In this document: positions 1 to 12,038 of the stretch, piece after piece
Position numbering within the stretch: position 1 is the first letter of the stretch
Layout of the letters: the number at the start of each line of letters is the position of its first letter
From: Xylogone sp. PMI_703
Taxonomy: Eukaryota > Ascomycota > Leotiomycetes
Direction of reading: 5' to 3'
NCBI GenBank assembly: GCA_021399445.1
Contig: JAJTUQ010000002.1
Location: forward strand, 8,060,001-8,124,000
Length of the DNA: 64,000 bases
The notes under the pieces: generated by a model
Databases searched by the model: none
Told to the model about the DNA's origin: nothing
The model's input: only the letters and a program-made list of their open reading frames with translations
Position numbers and translations under genes: made by a program

Positions 1-1302
1 AATTACAAGAGTAGGGAGACGGTACTCGGGCTCCCGGCGACCGCCTTTTATCTTGGTCATGCGATTTGCAATCATATCGATCAACTTTCCTCCAATAAAA
101 ATAGCAATGAACGTGCCTATCAATCCAGAGAGGGCAAGATTACCAAGGTTGGAAGTCTTCCATCTGTATGGAGGTGCAACAAACAGGACAGAAGACTCCA
201 ATTGGACGACAATGTTCCTACATTTAGTCAGTGATGAAATTTGGTGTTATAAATATGCAGCTTAGAAGTATGCAAGAGGCCGCATGGAATTATAAAACAT
301 ACCAACTAACAAACACGCCCGTGATTGTACCCGCCCAGATGACAGGAGGGTAGATGGCAACTGAGAAGATATTGTAAAGCGAAGTAAAAAAGGATGCATT
401 CTTGTTATATCCTTTTGTTAGAGACATGCTTGATAAAAAGCTCCTCTTAGGCCCAAACGACTCTGCGGGTGCATTAACATCTCGAGAAACGTAAGCAGTT
501 TCGTGAACTGTGAATATGGCAACCAAGAAATTAGCACCTGCTGCAATGCCAATCCATCCGCAATTCCACTGCCATGACCCTGTATTTTGAACTAGGTATG
601 CATTTATAAGAGGTCCAATAAAGAAACCGCAGCTTAGAGCAATCTGAAATATCATCATGACGAAACCACGCTCGTGAACGAAGAAGAGATCAGCTGCCGC
701 CGATGGAGTTGGGGAGTCACCAGCTGCGGCAGCAAAGCCCGAAAGGATTCGCGCCGCAAGCAGACTGCCAAAGGATGTGGCCTTGAAGCTCCAAAAGTTG
801 AAGGCCGTGAGGAGAAGCATTGCCACAAGATACACGGGGCGTTTCCCAATAACTCTCATGAGAGGGATCCAGAAAAGATTTCCTACGCCGAGCATGAGGG
901 TATTGAAACATATCAAGAATGATGTTCGTGCGTTGCTCGTGTGGAAATAACCGTCAAGCTGAATGACGGCCACGCTGAAATTGCTCGCATTTACGGTTGA
1001 GAGGAACGAGTAGAAGCAGATGGTACCGTAAGTAAGATACTTTTGCCATGAAGGCCAGTTCTGCGAGCACATATCACTGTCAGTACACCCCAGTAATCTT
1101 GCACAATAATCAAATAACTAAGAGAACCTACAAGAGGATCATTTGGATCTAAGGATGGTTCTGGCCGTAGTAGTCGGCGAGGGTCAGTTTCATCTTTTGG
1201 GACCACGATGGTTCCAAAAGATTCCTCCACAACTCGGATCTCATCAGGATCAACATGTTCATGCTGTTCGGACTCGGCCCCGTATTTCCTCTCTGGCGAC
1301 AT
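1..1302 (-). CDS. MFS transporter, DHA1-like (C-terminus beyond left edge)
   Basis: A proton-antiporter-type major facilitator, probably in the plasma membrane and exporting a small molecule made or handled by the adjoining genes. Exon 1 is 1302-1132, exon 2 is 1060-303 and exon 3 begins at 217 and runs off the window. Both introns have good GT-AG ends and keep the frame. After a charged cytosolic N-terminus comes the DP-(N)-DPLNWP signature just before TM1, typical of fungal drug:H+ antiporters. A loop 2-3 motif-A-like segment (PLMRVIGKRPVYL) and several hydrophobic helices follow, then a long cytosolic loop around SFGPKRSF. A TATA-like stretch lies about 70 bp upstream of the ATG. The gene is divergent from the Zn2Cys6 regulator at 1962, which suggests shared control. 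The family is clear; the substrate is unknown. Confidence 0.9.
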
Positions 1303-1570
1303 ATTGACTATGTGACTTTATGAGAATCTGTCTAGAGAAATGAAACGACGAACTTGGCGAAGGGGGTTGAAAGAGATATATATACATTGCAGCCACGAGG
1401 TCCAGAGCCGTCGCAAATATTATTGCGGCGCCCTGCAAGATAGATATTTATACAGTTAGCAAGCTTGTTGAAGCACCGAGGTCAATATTGGTTCAGAAGA
1501 GGACAAGATAATTGGTGTTTCACCCCCGGATCCCCAGATCCGCTACGGCCTCGTAAGCCGCGGCGGAACC

Positions 1571-1584
1571 TCGCAACGCTAACC
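1571..1584 (+). promoter_or_regulatory. 14-bp repeat, copy 1 (TCGCAACGCTAACC)
   Basis: This lies in the 659-bp divergent intergenic region between the MFS gene (start 1302) and the Zn2Cys6 gene (start 1962). It is identical over 14 bases to copies at 5575 and 9097. Three perfect copies in 64 kb are not expected by chance. It could be a binding site for the local regulator or a repeat remnant. The rest of this intergenic region holds nothing else I can name. Confidence 0.6.
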
Positions 1585-1961
1585 AGAAGCGGTTCAACGC
1601 TCAGGACTAAGACACCCCATGGGGTCCGCCTCAAGAGAGTCAACTCCATCTACAAACCGCCATACCAGCACCAGATCTGACTGTTGACATCGCCAGGAGA
1701 ATTTACAAATGCAAGTTCCATTGTACTATCCTTAAATAGTCGTTTGGAGAGCATTCTGAACCCCGCGCCCCGCTTCTCCACACCCCCAGGTCTACAAAGA
1801 CAGGTACTGAAGGCTTGAAACTCGCACTTGCATAAGGGTCTACGTCAGCTCGAATATCACCATTTCCATATGTGATGAATCAACTCTCAGACCGACGGTT
1901 TACTATCCTCTAGCTTTATGTATAGTAGAACTTGGAAAATTCAATCTGCAACTGGACAAAC

Positions 1962-3679
1962 ATGGTTGGCGTCCCGGGTCGAAGCAGAGGCTGCTTGACC
2001 TGCCGGCAGCGCAAGATTAAGGTATGTTATTCTCGTCGCACAATCTACCACAGTCACTTCCGCCTTTTTCAGAATCAGAAGCTCGATTTAACCTGGTTAT
2101 AGTGTGACGAAGCTCTTCCAACTTGCTCTCAGTGTCGTCGCTCTCGGCGACGGTACACATGCACAGGCTCTGTAACTGGACTCTTCATTTCCATTGCCAC
2201 TCCAGAGCATACCAAACAGCGATCTGTCACTCAAAAGCGCCAAGATCATATTGAATCTAAAGCTTCCAAAGATTCTTTTCAATCGAGTTACAGAACGGTG
2301 CATAATGGCAGGGCGTCTAACGTTCTGGCACCGGAGATGATGCTAGAGTTTCCGCTACCACCGTACCCCCCATCGCCCACAGAAGCCCTGGTGCAGCACT
2401 TCATCTCACATTTCATTCGGACTTTTGGTGATACGCGGAACGCTCCGCCCTTCTGGCTTGACCAGCTTCCGGAATTATATGCATCGTCTATGTCAGGGCC
2501 ATTCAAGGATTCAGTCCGCGCGGCTACAACGCTGTTCTATGGCGTCCTGACCCGCGATATTCCTATACAAACCGAGGCAAACAGACACTACGCTAAAGCA
2601 CTGCATGGGTTACGCTCTCGGCTGGAATCTGGGAACCTTCCCACAGCCCAACAAGCCACACTAGCCAGCACTGTGCTCACGTCTAATAGCATGGTCATTT
2701 GTGCCACAATCATGATGTGTCATTTTGAAATGATGACTAGTTCCTCCCCACATGGCTGGATCAACCATATCGAGGCTGCTGCAAGCATGATAGAAGCACG
2801 AGGACCGGAGAACTGCCGTCTCGGACTCGAACATCAAATGTTTCTCACTGTTCGGCTTTTTACAGTAAGGAAACTTCCTCTTCCTCAAATTATACCAGAT
2901 TACTAATGCCGTCGCCTTGGCGATAGCTCTTTGTATCAATGACAACAAATAAAGTCCATCGATTCACGTCAGAACCGTGGATGACTACCCCATTTACGGA
3001 GAGCTCACGAACCCTGTGGCATGAACTCATTGATATACTCCTTTTGTTACCAGAATGCTTGATCACAGCTCAGGAAGTTCTTCTGTCAGAGAGAGAGGAG
3101 CCATGTGAACTTGAGAACAAGCTGCAGGATTCTGTCTTTCATTTGGTCACTTCTCTGGATTGTTGGCAAAGTCAATATCCTTTTGCTACAAATAGTTTAG
3201 AAACACCCTTTATAAATTCTGGTGAGGCTGGCGGAAGATCACACGATGCTGTTGCCAGGGCGTTAGTTGCGGTATTTGATGCTGCGAGTGTCATAGCCTT
3301 CTCACTTTTAATCCTCGTCTCCCCTTCGGCCGATCACAGCAATTATAATCACCGTGCAGAATTTCATACCCAAGCGGTCATACATGCAGACGCGTACATC
3401 GATTCCAAATATGTTACAGTACCTGGTGGTGGATCTTTGCTGATGGCATTCGCTCTAAAGATTATTGGTCTTTGGGGTCCACTGCAAGAGCAAAGAGATC
3501 ATGCAGTCAAAAGACTTAGGATCTGGGACCAGCAACTGGTATCTCATGATGCACGTTGCTTTGCTGCACCAGTTTACCTAGATTGTGATGCCGAATCTGA
3601 GAGTTCGAATGTGTACTTTGCGAATGTAGCAAACGAAGTATCACGACGACGAGCGGAGAACCACCTTATAGTGTACTAG
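1962..3679 (+). CDS. Zn2Cys6 transcription factor (cluster A regulator)
   Basis: A nuclear DNA-binding regulator of 524 aa. Exons are 1962-2021, 2103-2864 and 2927-3679. The first intron splits the zinc cluster between Lys20 and Cys21. The six metal ligands are Cys11, 14, 21, 28, 31 and 40, a complete GAL4-type binuclear cluster. The remaining protein looks like the fungal-specific transcription factor domain of the Moc3/fungal_trans_2 type, with helical LYG/ASMIEARGP-like segments. The start is fixed because the ligand-bearing exon begins only nine residues after this ATG. It lies divergent from the MFS transporter and convergent with the FAD monooxygenase (117 bp between stops), so it probably controls this block. 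The target site may be the 14-bp repeat; that is inference. Confidence 0.9.
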
Positions 3680-3796
3680 GTAGCCTTTTCACCAGAAATC
3701 TTTAGAAAAAAGAAAAAAGAGCGCTTATATTCAGATTTTCAGGTAGGAACTATATCAACTATATCATATGTCAAGATATATTTACTGAAACAAGAT

Positions 3797-5180
3797 TCAC
3801 GACGAAGGCAAATGAAGCTGCTCTTCCACCTTGTATCCATACATCCATTCCTGCCCACCCATAGGTCCATTCCACATCGCTTGAGCCCATATAGTGAGCT
3901 CTTTGATTTTTTGTTTTATAATGCTACTCTCTGGTCTTCTTTTTCTCCCATTCTCATGTGCGGCGTTTAGCACCTTCTTCACGCGATCCCTACGGTGATT
4001 CTCCCATATTGTCAATAAATCCAGAGGTCGGTTTGCAAACAGCTTATGGGTCATCGTGCACATCAAACTCTCAGCATCTTCGAAGGCTAGAGATGCCCCA
4101 ATGCCTGCCTGCGGTGACATAGCATGCGCTGAATCGCCGAGCAGTATAACACGTCCTTTTGGGCTATGCCAACTCTCAAGTTCTGGGACTTCAAAGAACC
4201 TGTGTGACACAGTTAGCTCTAGTATTTCAAGAGTTACACCGTGACTTACGGATGAGCATTGAGATTTTCAGTTGCCTGCTCCTTGGCAATCTTGCTGATG
4301 AATAGTGGCCACTCTGGGCCGCCAAATCTTTCAACGAGCATCTTTTTCTGTTTCTCGCGGTGTGACATGAAATCTTCCCACCATTCCTTTGTTTGACTCG
4401 GAAAAGGGAATGTCGAGAAAAAGTCGATGACAGAGCCGTCATGGTTAGATGGCATCATGGCAACGAAACCAGTCTTACCAAAAGTGAAACACGGAAATAC
4501 TATGTCCCTATGACTTTCATGCAAATTTTCTCTCTTGATCGAAAGACCAATAATACCAGCGAATCCACTGTATACCGGCTCTACTTTATTGATGTAAGGA
4601 CGCACCTTAGAATGTATTCCGTCTGCGCCGATGAGAAAGTCCGCCTCCGCTATTTGCCCATTCTCAAATCTGAACTTAACACCGTTATCCGTTTCCTCAT
4701 AGATGGCGGCAAACCTCATGCCATTTCGGATGGGAATGCCCTGCGCTTTCACTTCATCTAAAAGCGCCTGATGAACCTGGGCGCGATGTATACGTAGACC
4801 CCGGAAACCGTAGTGCTGCTCACTACCGTACAAGGCCCTCCCCAAAACTTGACCTTGGCCATTATACGTTGTGAATGCCTCGAAGCTATATCCCAGCGGA
4901 CGAATTTTGTCGTAAACTCCTACGTGTTGCAAGACCCGAAGGCCATTTGGAGCAAGGGCGATGTTAGCACCTCTATTATCTCCCTGCTCGCGCAGCTCGT
5001 AAATTATAGGACGGAAAGAATTCTCTTTTGCCAGAGCTAGAGCCAGAGTCATGCCCTATCCATGGGCTCGATACTACGTTAGCTTCTCTGAAGACAATAT
5101 AAACAAGTAGTGATACGACAAATTTGTCTTACAGCAAGACCACCTCCGACAATAGCCACTGTTTTCTGTCGTTCAGCCAT
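3797..5180 (-). CDS. FAD-dependent aromatic monooxygenase (salicylate-hydroxylase/UbiH type)
   Basis: A single-component NAD(P)H-dependent hydroxylase of 418 aa that would insert oxygen into an aromatic or polyketide substrate. Exons are 5180-5133, 5055-4250 and 4199-3797. The N-terminal Rossmann motif is VAIVGGGLAGMTLA, split by intron 1. The middle DG motif is GADGIHSKVRP and the C-terminal GD motif is LLGDSAHAMSPQAGIGAS; all three signatures of the PHBH fold are intact. There is no signal peptide, so it is probably cytosolic. It converges on the Zn2Cys6 gene. A copy of the 14-bp repeat lies 395 bp upstream of its ATG. It could act in biosynthesis or in aromatic catabolism; the sequence does not decide. 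Confidence 0.93.
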
Positions 5181-5574
5181 TAATACTCAATATGAATGGC
5201 GATAGGAATGATTAATCATGAAAATAGAGAGATACGTTCTAGGTATAGATTTCTGATATCATGCTAGTAGAGAATGCGTATGAGCAGCCACCGGTATAAA
5301 TATTTTAAGTTTCACGATGCTAGATAGCCGTCCACGGAATCAGATTCCCCGACATAAACACCAGTCCAGAGCAACTATTAACAGCCGATCGTCAGTTGGA
5401 TGAAGTCCAGTTTGTTTGCATCTTAGTGCTATCTTCCCCCTGCATTCCGGCCTTCGTCATCATCAAGTGTCATGCGAGCCTAGAGTCCCTATATCCTTTT
5501 AAGGCAATAGTATTACAGTATTATGGGAGGTATGCTTAGCCAAACTCAGCTCTTGTGTTGCGAACTACAGAAAC

Positions 5575-5588
5575 TCGCAACGCTAACC
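5575..5588 (+). promoter_or_regulatory. 14-bp repeat, copy 2
   Basis: A perfect copy of TCGCAACGCTAACC in the 632-bp region between the FAD monooxygenase start (5180) and the Dabb gene stop (5813). Immediately upstream lies an inverted partial copy, GTTGCGA, 11 bp from TCGCAAC. This may make it a palindromic site. Nothing else recognisable lies in this intergenic region. Confidence 0.6.
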
Positions 5589-5812
5589 TTGTTTCGGACT
5601 TTCGAGTGGTACTGTGGTAATTGGGGGCAATGTCACTCGTATGCACAGGGAAATATTGTCCAGACAAAGAATACACTGGGGGAGCCACAGACATATCCCC
5701 CACATAGCAAAGATTCTCACAGAGAATGAACTGGAAAGTATGTACATAGAATATTTTCATATTTGTTTTAGTATCAACTTATCGACGAAGTATCTTCGTC
5801 CACTTTCAATGC

Positions 5813-6271
5813 CTAGAATTCGATATCAAAAGCAAGACTATCCTCACTAATAGCCTCTCGTAGATCGTGAAGTCTCGACGAAAGTTAGTTAAATATAAGA
5901 GAATAAATCTTGCCGGATTACGAACTTAAGGTGGTCAGAATTTGACAGCCAGTCCTTCAAGATAGCAGGGGATTCTAGAGTGAGAATCAAGCCCATATTA
6001 TACCCTTTTGCTCTGGCATCGTTAAGTGGTGGGCCAATTTCCAGAGAAATAACGCCTTGGGAAGAATATGTAAGCAGAACATACTCGTATCAGCTGCTTT
6101 AAGCTTGACATACCGGGCACTTTTGGAGCGACGGCTTTCGAGCCATTTATGAAAGCATTTAACTGCTCTTCAGTGGCATCTTTTGTTAGACGGAATAATA
6201 CTGAACGGATTCGTCAGTAAATATCATGCGTGAGGTAAGTATACAACAATACCAATGCGTCGGAGAGGCAT
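5813..6271 (-). CDS. Small Dabb (dimeric alpha/beta-barrel) protein, four exons
   Basis: A 93-aa protein hidden by three introns. Exons are 6271-6253, 6200-6114, 6055-5922 and 5854-5813, and every junction keeps frame. The product starts MPLRRIVLFRL and has a KVPGV turn, an EIGPPLN-like strand and a DHLKF-AISEDSLAFDIEF end, the order seen in stress-responsive A/B barrel (Dabb) proteins. Those are usually about 95-110 aa and form dimers; some act as cyclases or lactone-handling enzymes in natural-product pathways. Here it sits between a FAD monooxygenase and a DLD-like enzyme, so a role on the same intermediate is plausible. Family assignment rests on strand pattern and length, not on an active-site motif. 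Confidence 0.75.
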
Positions 6272-6481
6272 GATGACTGTAACTTTGTTTGAGAGTTAGA
6301 AGTGTTGATTGGACTCAATCGAAGAATCACTGCGTAAACTTCTAGATGACTGATGACCAATTTCCTTAGCAAACGTACAATCTTTTCTTGAATGCTATCG
6401 TTTCTAACAATGCAGTTCATATCATCTAGACATGAAGGTATGTGTGAAATTAGCCTCTTGGTTATCGCCGTGAGAGAAAAT

Positions 6482-6495
6482 GGCTAGTGTTGCGA
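6482..6495 (-). promoter_or_regulatory. Degenerate copy of the 14-bp repeat
   Basis: On the minus strand the sequence is TCGCAACACTAGCC, 12 of 14 matches to the repeat. It lies about 210 bp upstream of the Dabb start (6271) and 500 bp upstream of the DLD-like start (6997), in a 725-bp divergent intergenic region. No other feature is seen there; an open frame upstream of 6997 is not convincing as protein. Confidence 0.35.
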
Positions 6496-6996
6496 ACTCT
6501 TATACCAACTCGCTCGCGACCGAGGCCTCCGAGAGACCCCGAACGCCTTAGCAGGGCTAACGACTCGATGTAACTAAAAAGTAAGCTACTGCATAATACT
6601 TTACCTTCGTGTGATGTGCCTGGCTCAGATGAAGAAAGATGCCCGTCAGGGTTCACGGATCTCATGCCGCATTTCTGCATGCAGCCCACCTGTGGCGGAT
6701 ATCATCGCAGTACGGAATTGAACCGCAACATCGAGATCTTCCATGTAGTTTTTATTTTGAAACTAGTACCAGAAGATTGGATTGTGGAACTGTGTTTTCT
6801 TAGCGCTATATCAGAAAAGTGCGAGATGGCAGTGGCTGACTTGACGCTGTACTGGACCGAGATACCTCCCCATGGCGGAACGGCTAAACGTTCGAAGGAC
6901 GGATCTCTTTTAGTTCGAAGTTATTGGTTCCATGCCAATCTCAGTCCCGTAGATTTCAATTCAAATGAATTGAAAGCAAAAGAGTCCTGTGCCACT

Positions 6997-8870
6997 ATGC
7001 TGTATCCGATACTTCAGCGGACAGCTTTACGCACAATTAAAGGTCAATATACGGCCCTAAGGTGTTTGCGAAAGCGGCCGTTAATTGCAACAATAAAACC
7101 AAGACTATTTTCAACAACGGCAAGAAACAATGCAGACCTATCTAAGCATGACAAGGTAGTTACAAGAAGAAACGGATCTATTGGTGTTGGTAAGAGCTCA
7201 CTGATCCAAATTTATACACTGTGTCTTTAACTTTACTATGTAGTCCTCGTATCAAGCATCCTATGTCTTTACTTGGGAATGTCCATTCCCGAGCGACCAT
7301 CGACTGCCTCTACATTGCCTTTAACTCAGGCAAAGAAACCACAGCATGATATTTCTACTTCCAATCTCCAGGCTGCCGCAAAAGACGTTGCATCCGTAGT
7401 CGGCGACGAAAATATCTCAACAGAAGAAAATGAGCTCCTCTCACACTCTAACTCGTCTTGGTCATCATATACAAAAGAAAGTCTGAAGCCGTTCCTAATT
7501 GTCTTCCCATCATCAACGGAGGAGGTCTCGGCAATAATGAAAATCTGTCACCGTCGCAAAATTCCAGTAACTGGTTATTCGGGAGGGACTTCTGTCGAGG
7601 GACATTACACTCCAACCCGTGGTGGCATATGCATTGACTTTGCGCGCATGGATAAGATACTTGAGGTGCACGAGAAGGACTTAGATGTGGTGGTGCAACC
7701 TGCGGTTGGATGGGAAACTTTGAATGAAGAGCTTGCACAATCGAATCTTTTCTTCCCACCAGACCCGGGCCCAGGGGCACGAATTGGTGGCATGGTAGCT
7801 ACAGGATGTAGTGGGACCAATGCTTACAGGTACGGAACCATGAAGGACTGGGTGATGGCCCTTACTGTTGTTCTGGCAGATGGTACTGTGATTAAAACGA
7901 GACAAAGACCACGAAAGAGTTCTGCTGGATATGATATGACAAGGCTATTCGTTGGGTCAGAGGGAACACTTGGGCTCGTTACGGAAGCCGTGTTAAAAGT
8001 TACACCGCTTCCTCAAAGCACATCTGTTGCTGTGGCAAGTTTTCCTTCTATTCGGGCTGCAGCCGACTGCGTAGGAGCAATTGTGACAAATGGTGTGCCA
8101 ATCGCTGCCATTGAGATCTTGGATGAAAAGCAGATATATTGTATCAACAAAAGTCAAATGACTGGCAGGACGTGGGAGGAACTTCCTACCCTTTTTCTCA
8201 AGTTCGCAGGCACAACCGCCGCTGTAAACGAACATATACGTCTCGTACAGGACATTACCAAGAGGACAGGGAGCCATACATTTGAGTTTGCAAAGAGTAA
8301 AGAGGAACAGGTTGAATTGTGGTCAGCAAGGAAAGCCGCGCTATGGTCAGTAATGGCTCTACGCAGGGACGATTCAGACCACGTTTGGACTGGGGACGTT
8401 GCAGTTCCAATAAGTAGACTACCGGATATAATTGAAGAAACAAAAAAGGAACTTAGTGAAAGTGGCCTCTTCGCAACGATCGTTGGGCATGCAGGAGATG
8501 GAAACTTTCATGGTAGGTAGCCTCCCAATGGATCTTTCCTCCAAACGCTGTAATCCGATACTAAAGACCGTCGAATATCTACTAACATCCGCATTGTTTA
8601 GCCACGATTACTTATGACGATTCAAAACGAGAAGTCACTGAAAAAATTATTCATCGAATGGTGAAAAGAGCAATTGAAATGGAAGGAACTGTTACGGGTG
8701 AACACGGGATTGGACTAGTAAAGCGTGACTACCTGCCACACGAATTAGGGCAATCAACGGTAGATGCAATGAGGCAGATGAAAAAGGCCTTTGATCCCCT
8801 ATGTCTATTGAATTGTGATAAGATCTTCAGAATGGTCCAGCCAGAGAAGGAGGATGTGGTAGAATGGTAG
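6997..8870 (+). CDS. D-lactate dehydrogenase-like FAD enzyme, mitochondrial
   Basis: A 576-aa FAD-binding oxidoreductase of the DLD/glycolate oxidase subunit type, which oxidises D-2-hydroxy acids to 2-oxo acids. Exons are 6997-7189, 7244-8512 and 8602-8870. The N-terminus is an Arg-rich amphipathic presequence (about 45 aa) followed by a hydrophobic segment (GVVLVSSILCLYLG), as in cytochrome-linked DLD of the inner membrane. The FAD (PCMH) domain has GYSGGTSVEGH, PDPGPGARIGGMVATGCSGTN and FVGSEGTLG. The C-terminal domain carries GHAGDGNFHA, split by intron 2, then GEHGIGLVKR and a LLNCDKIFRM end. The length matches fungal DLD1-type proteins. Because a housekeeping copy is expected elsewhere, this is probably a cluster paralogue acting on a pathway hydroxy acid (inference). 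Confidence 0.92.
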
Positions 8871-9402
8871 CCCGTAGCATCATCAGCAGTCCAACATAAT
8901 AGAGAAAACTTTGAAAGCTAAAGGCTTTTAATATTGATGTTAAAATACATAAAAACCTCGATCTGGACATTTTCATGGTGTATCAGTCCCACCACGCCTT
9001 GTTGGATGCTTGATTACCTAATTACTGGAGGTGAGCCCACAGTTGATGGAGGCGACCGACTTACCCCTGTTTTCAAATTCGGCCACGAACAAAAGTTCGC
9101 AACGCTAACCAAGCTCCTGTTGCTACGCATTAGACTTGTTCCCCTCCTTTTACTTCGCGCCAGTCACTTAATATACTGTGGAATACCAGCTTAGTAGTTA
9201 TTACGTGGCTGTCGGGCTACACTATGTAACAAATATTAAGACGGAAGCATGCCGTGTGCCGATATACTAGACTTTAACCCATCGACCCTGTCATATCTCC
9301 GATCCCAACCAAGAAGCATGGGACGGGAATATATTTGAAGAACAGACGCTACCAAACAGATTTTTTGGTTGCTACTAGTTAGACCTCTATCCATTCAACA
9401 CA
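8871..9402. other. Intergenic region with repeat copy 3
   Basis: A 532-bp region between the DLD-like gene and the carboxylesterase, same orientation. It holds the third perfect 14-bp repeat but no credible open frame or RNA gene. Confidence 0.6.
9097..9110 (+). promoter_or_regulatory. 14-bp repeat, copy 3
   Basis: A perfect copy of TCGCAACGCTAACC, 293 bp upstream of the carboxylesterase ATG at 9403 and in the same orientation as copies 1 and 2. Confidence 0.6.
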
Positions 9403-11269
<1,867 letters not shown>

Positions 11270-12038
11270 AGAGCTCGGAATGTTGTGTCATAGAATAGCT
11301 TCTAAACCATAATAGCAAGTAGACAGTCAATTTTAGATTAAGCTCCCATACGTTCTTATTCTGTATCACAGGAGAACACCTTTGAGGTTCTTTCCACATG
11401 ACTCGTATTAGCTGAGTATATCGTACCAGTATAAGGAAGGAGTGGGTATCATTGGCTGGTCTGAGGGTATCACTCAAAACCACCTCGTGGAGCTATCCAA
11501 TTCGGCCAAACAAGATAAATGGGTAGAAACAATTAGAAAACGACGGCGCTATATTCCGTACTGAAAACATTATAGGCAATATTGTGTTACCAAAATATTA
11601 ATGGTGTAGTCTTAACGCTGAATACTAGATCCATAGCGGATACTCCAGGATACCCACGGCATCAGCACAATTCGTCCGCGGACCAACACGCTGCAACAGA
11701 GAATTAACCGTAAATTGGGACCCAAGGCTTAATACCGAAGAACCACATTTCTATCCATTTACCATAGAATGGAGCACATTATCAGATTCAAAATTTCGGT
11801 TATACACGGCTCGTCTAGGGAAGCATAAATGCTCTGTTCGTCCGTGCTGTATTTGTACTTGACGTCACACACCCAGGCTCTGTGCGCGCGAGTTAGAACT
11901 GAAGGCTTTATTTGGATAACCTAAGTCACTCATTGTCCGTATATATCTGCATGTAGAGTGCCGTCTACTTTGCTTTGCAGCTCAATTTGTCCCTATCCCC
12001 CTCTTCTGCTAAGTCTCAGTCCCAAATTGCTTCCACCA
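11270..12038. other. Intergenic region between the two carboxylesterases
   Basis: A 769-bp AT-rich spacer. A pyrimidine-rich stretch just before 12039 fits a fungal core promoter. No 14-bp repeat, RNA gene or credible small gene is seen. Confidence 0.5.

Noticed and set aside
6616..6996. Open frame upstream of the DLD-like presequence that would extend the protein by 127 aa
   Set aside because: The extension has no targeting character and no family similarity, whereas the ATG at 6997 starts a textbook mitochondrial presequence.
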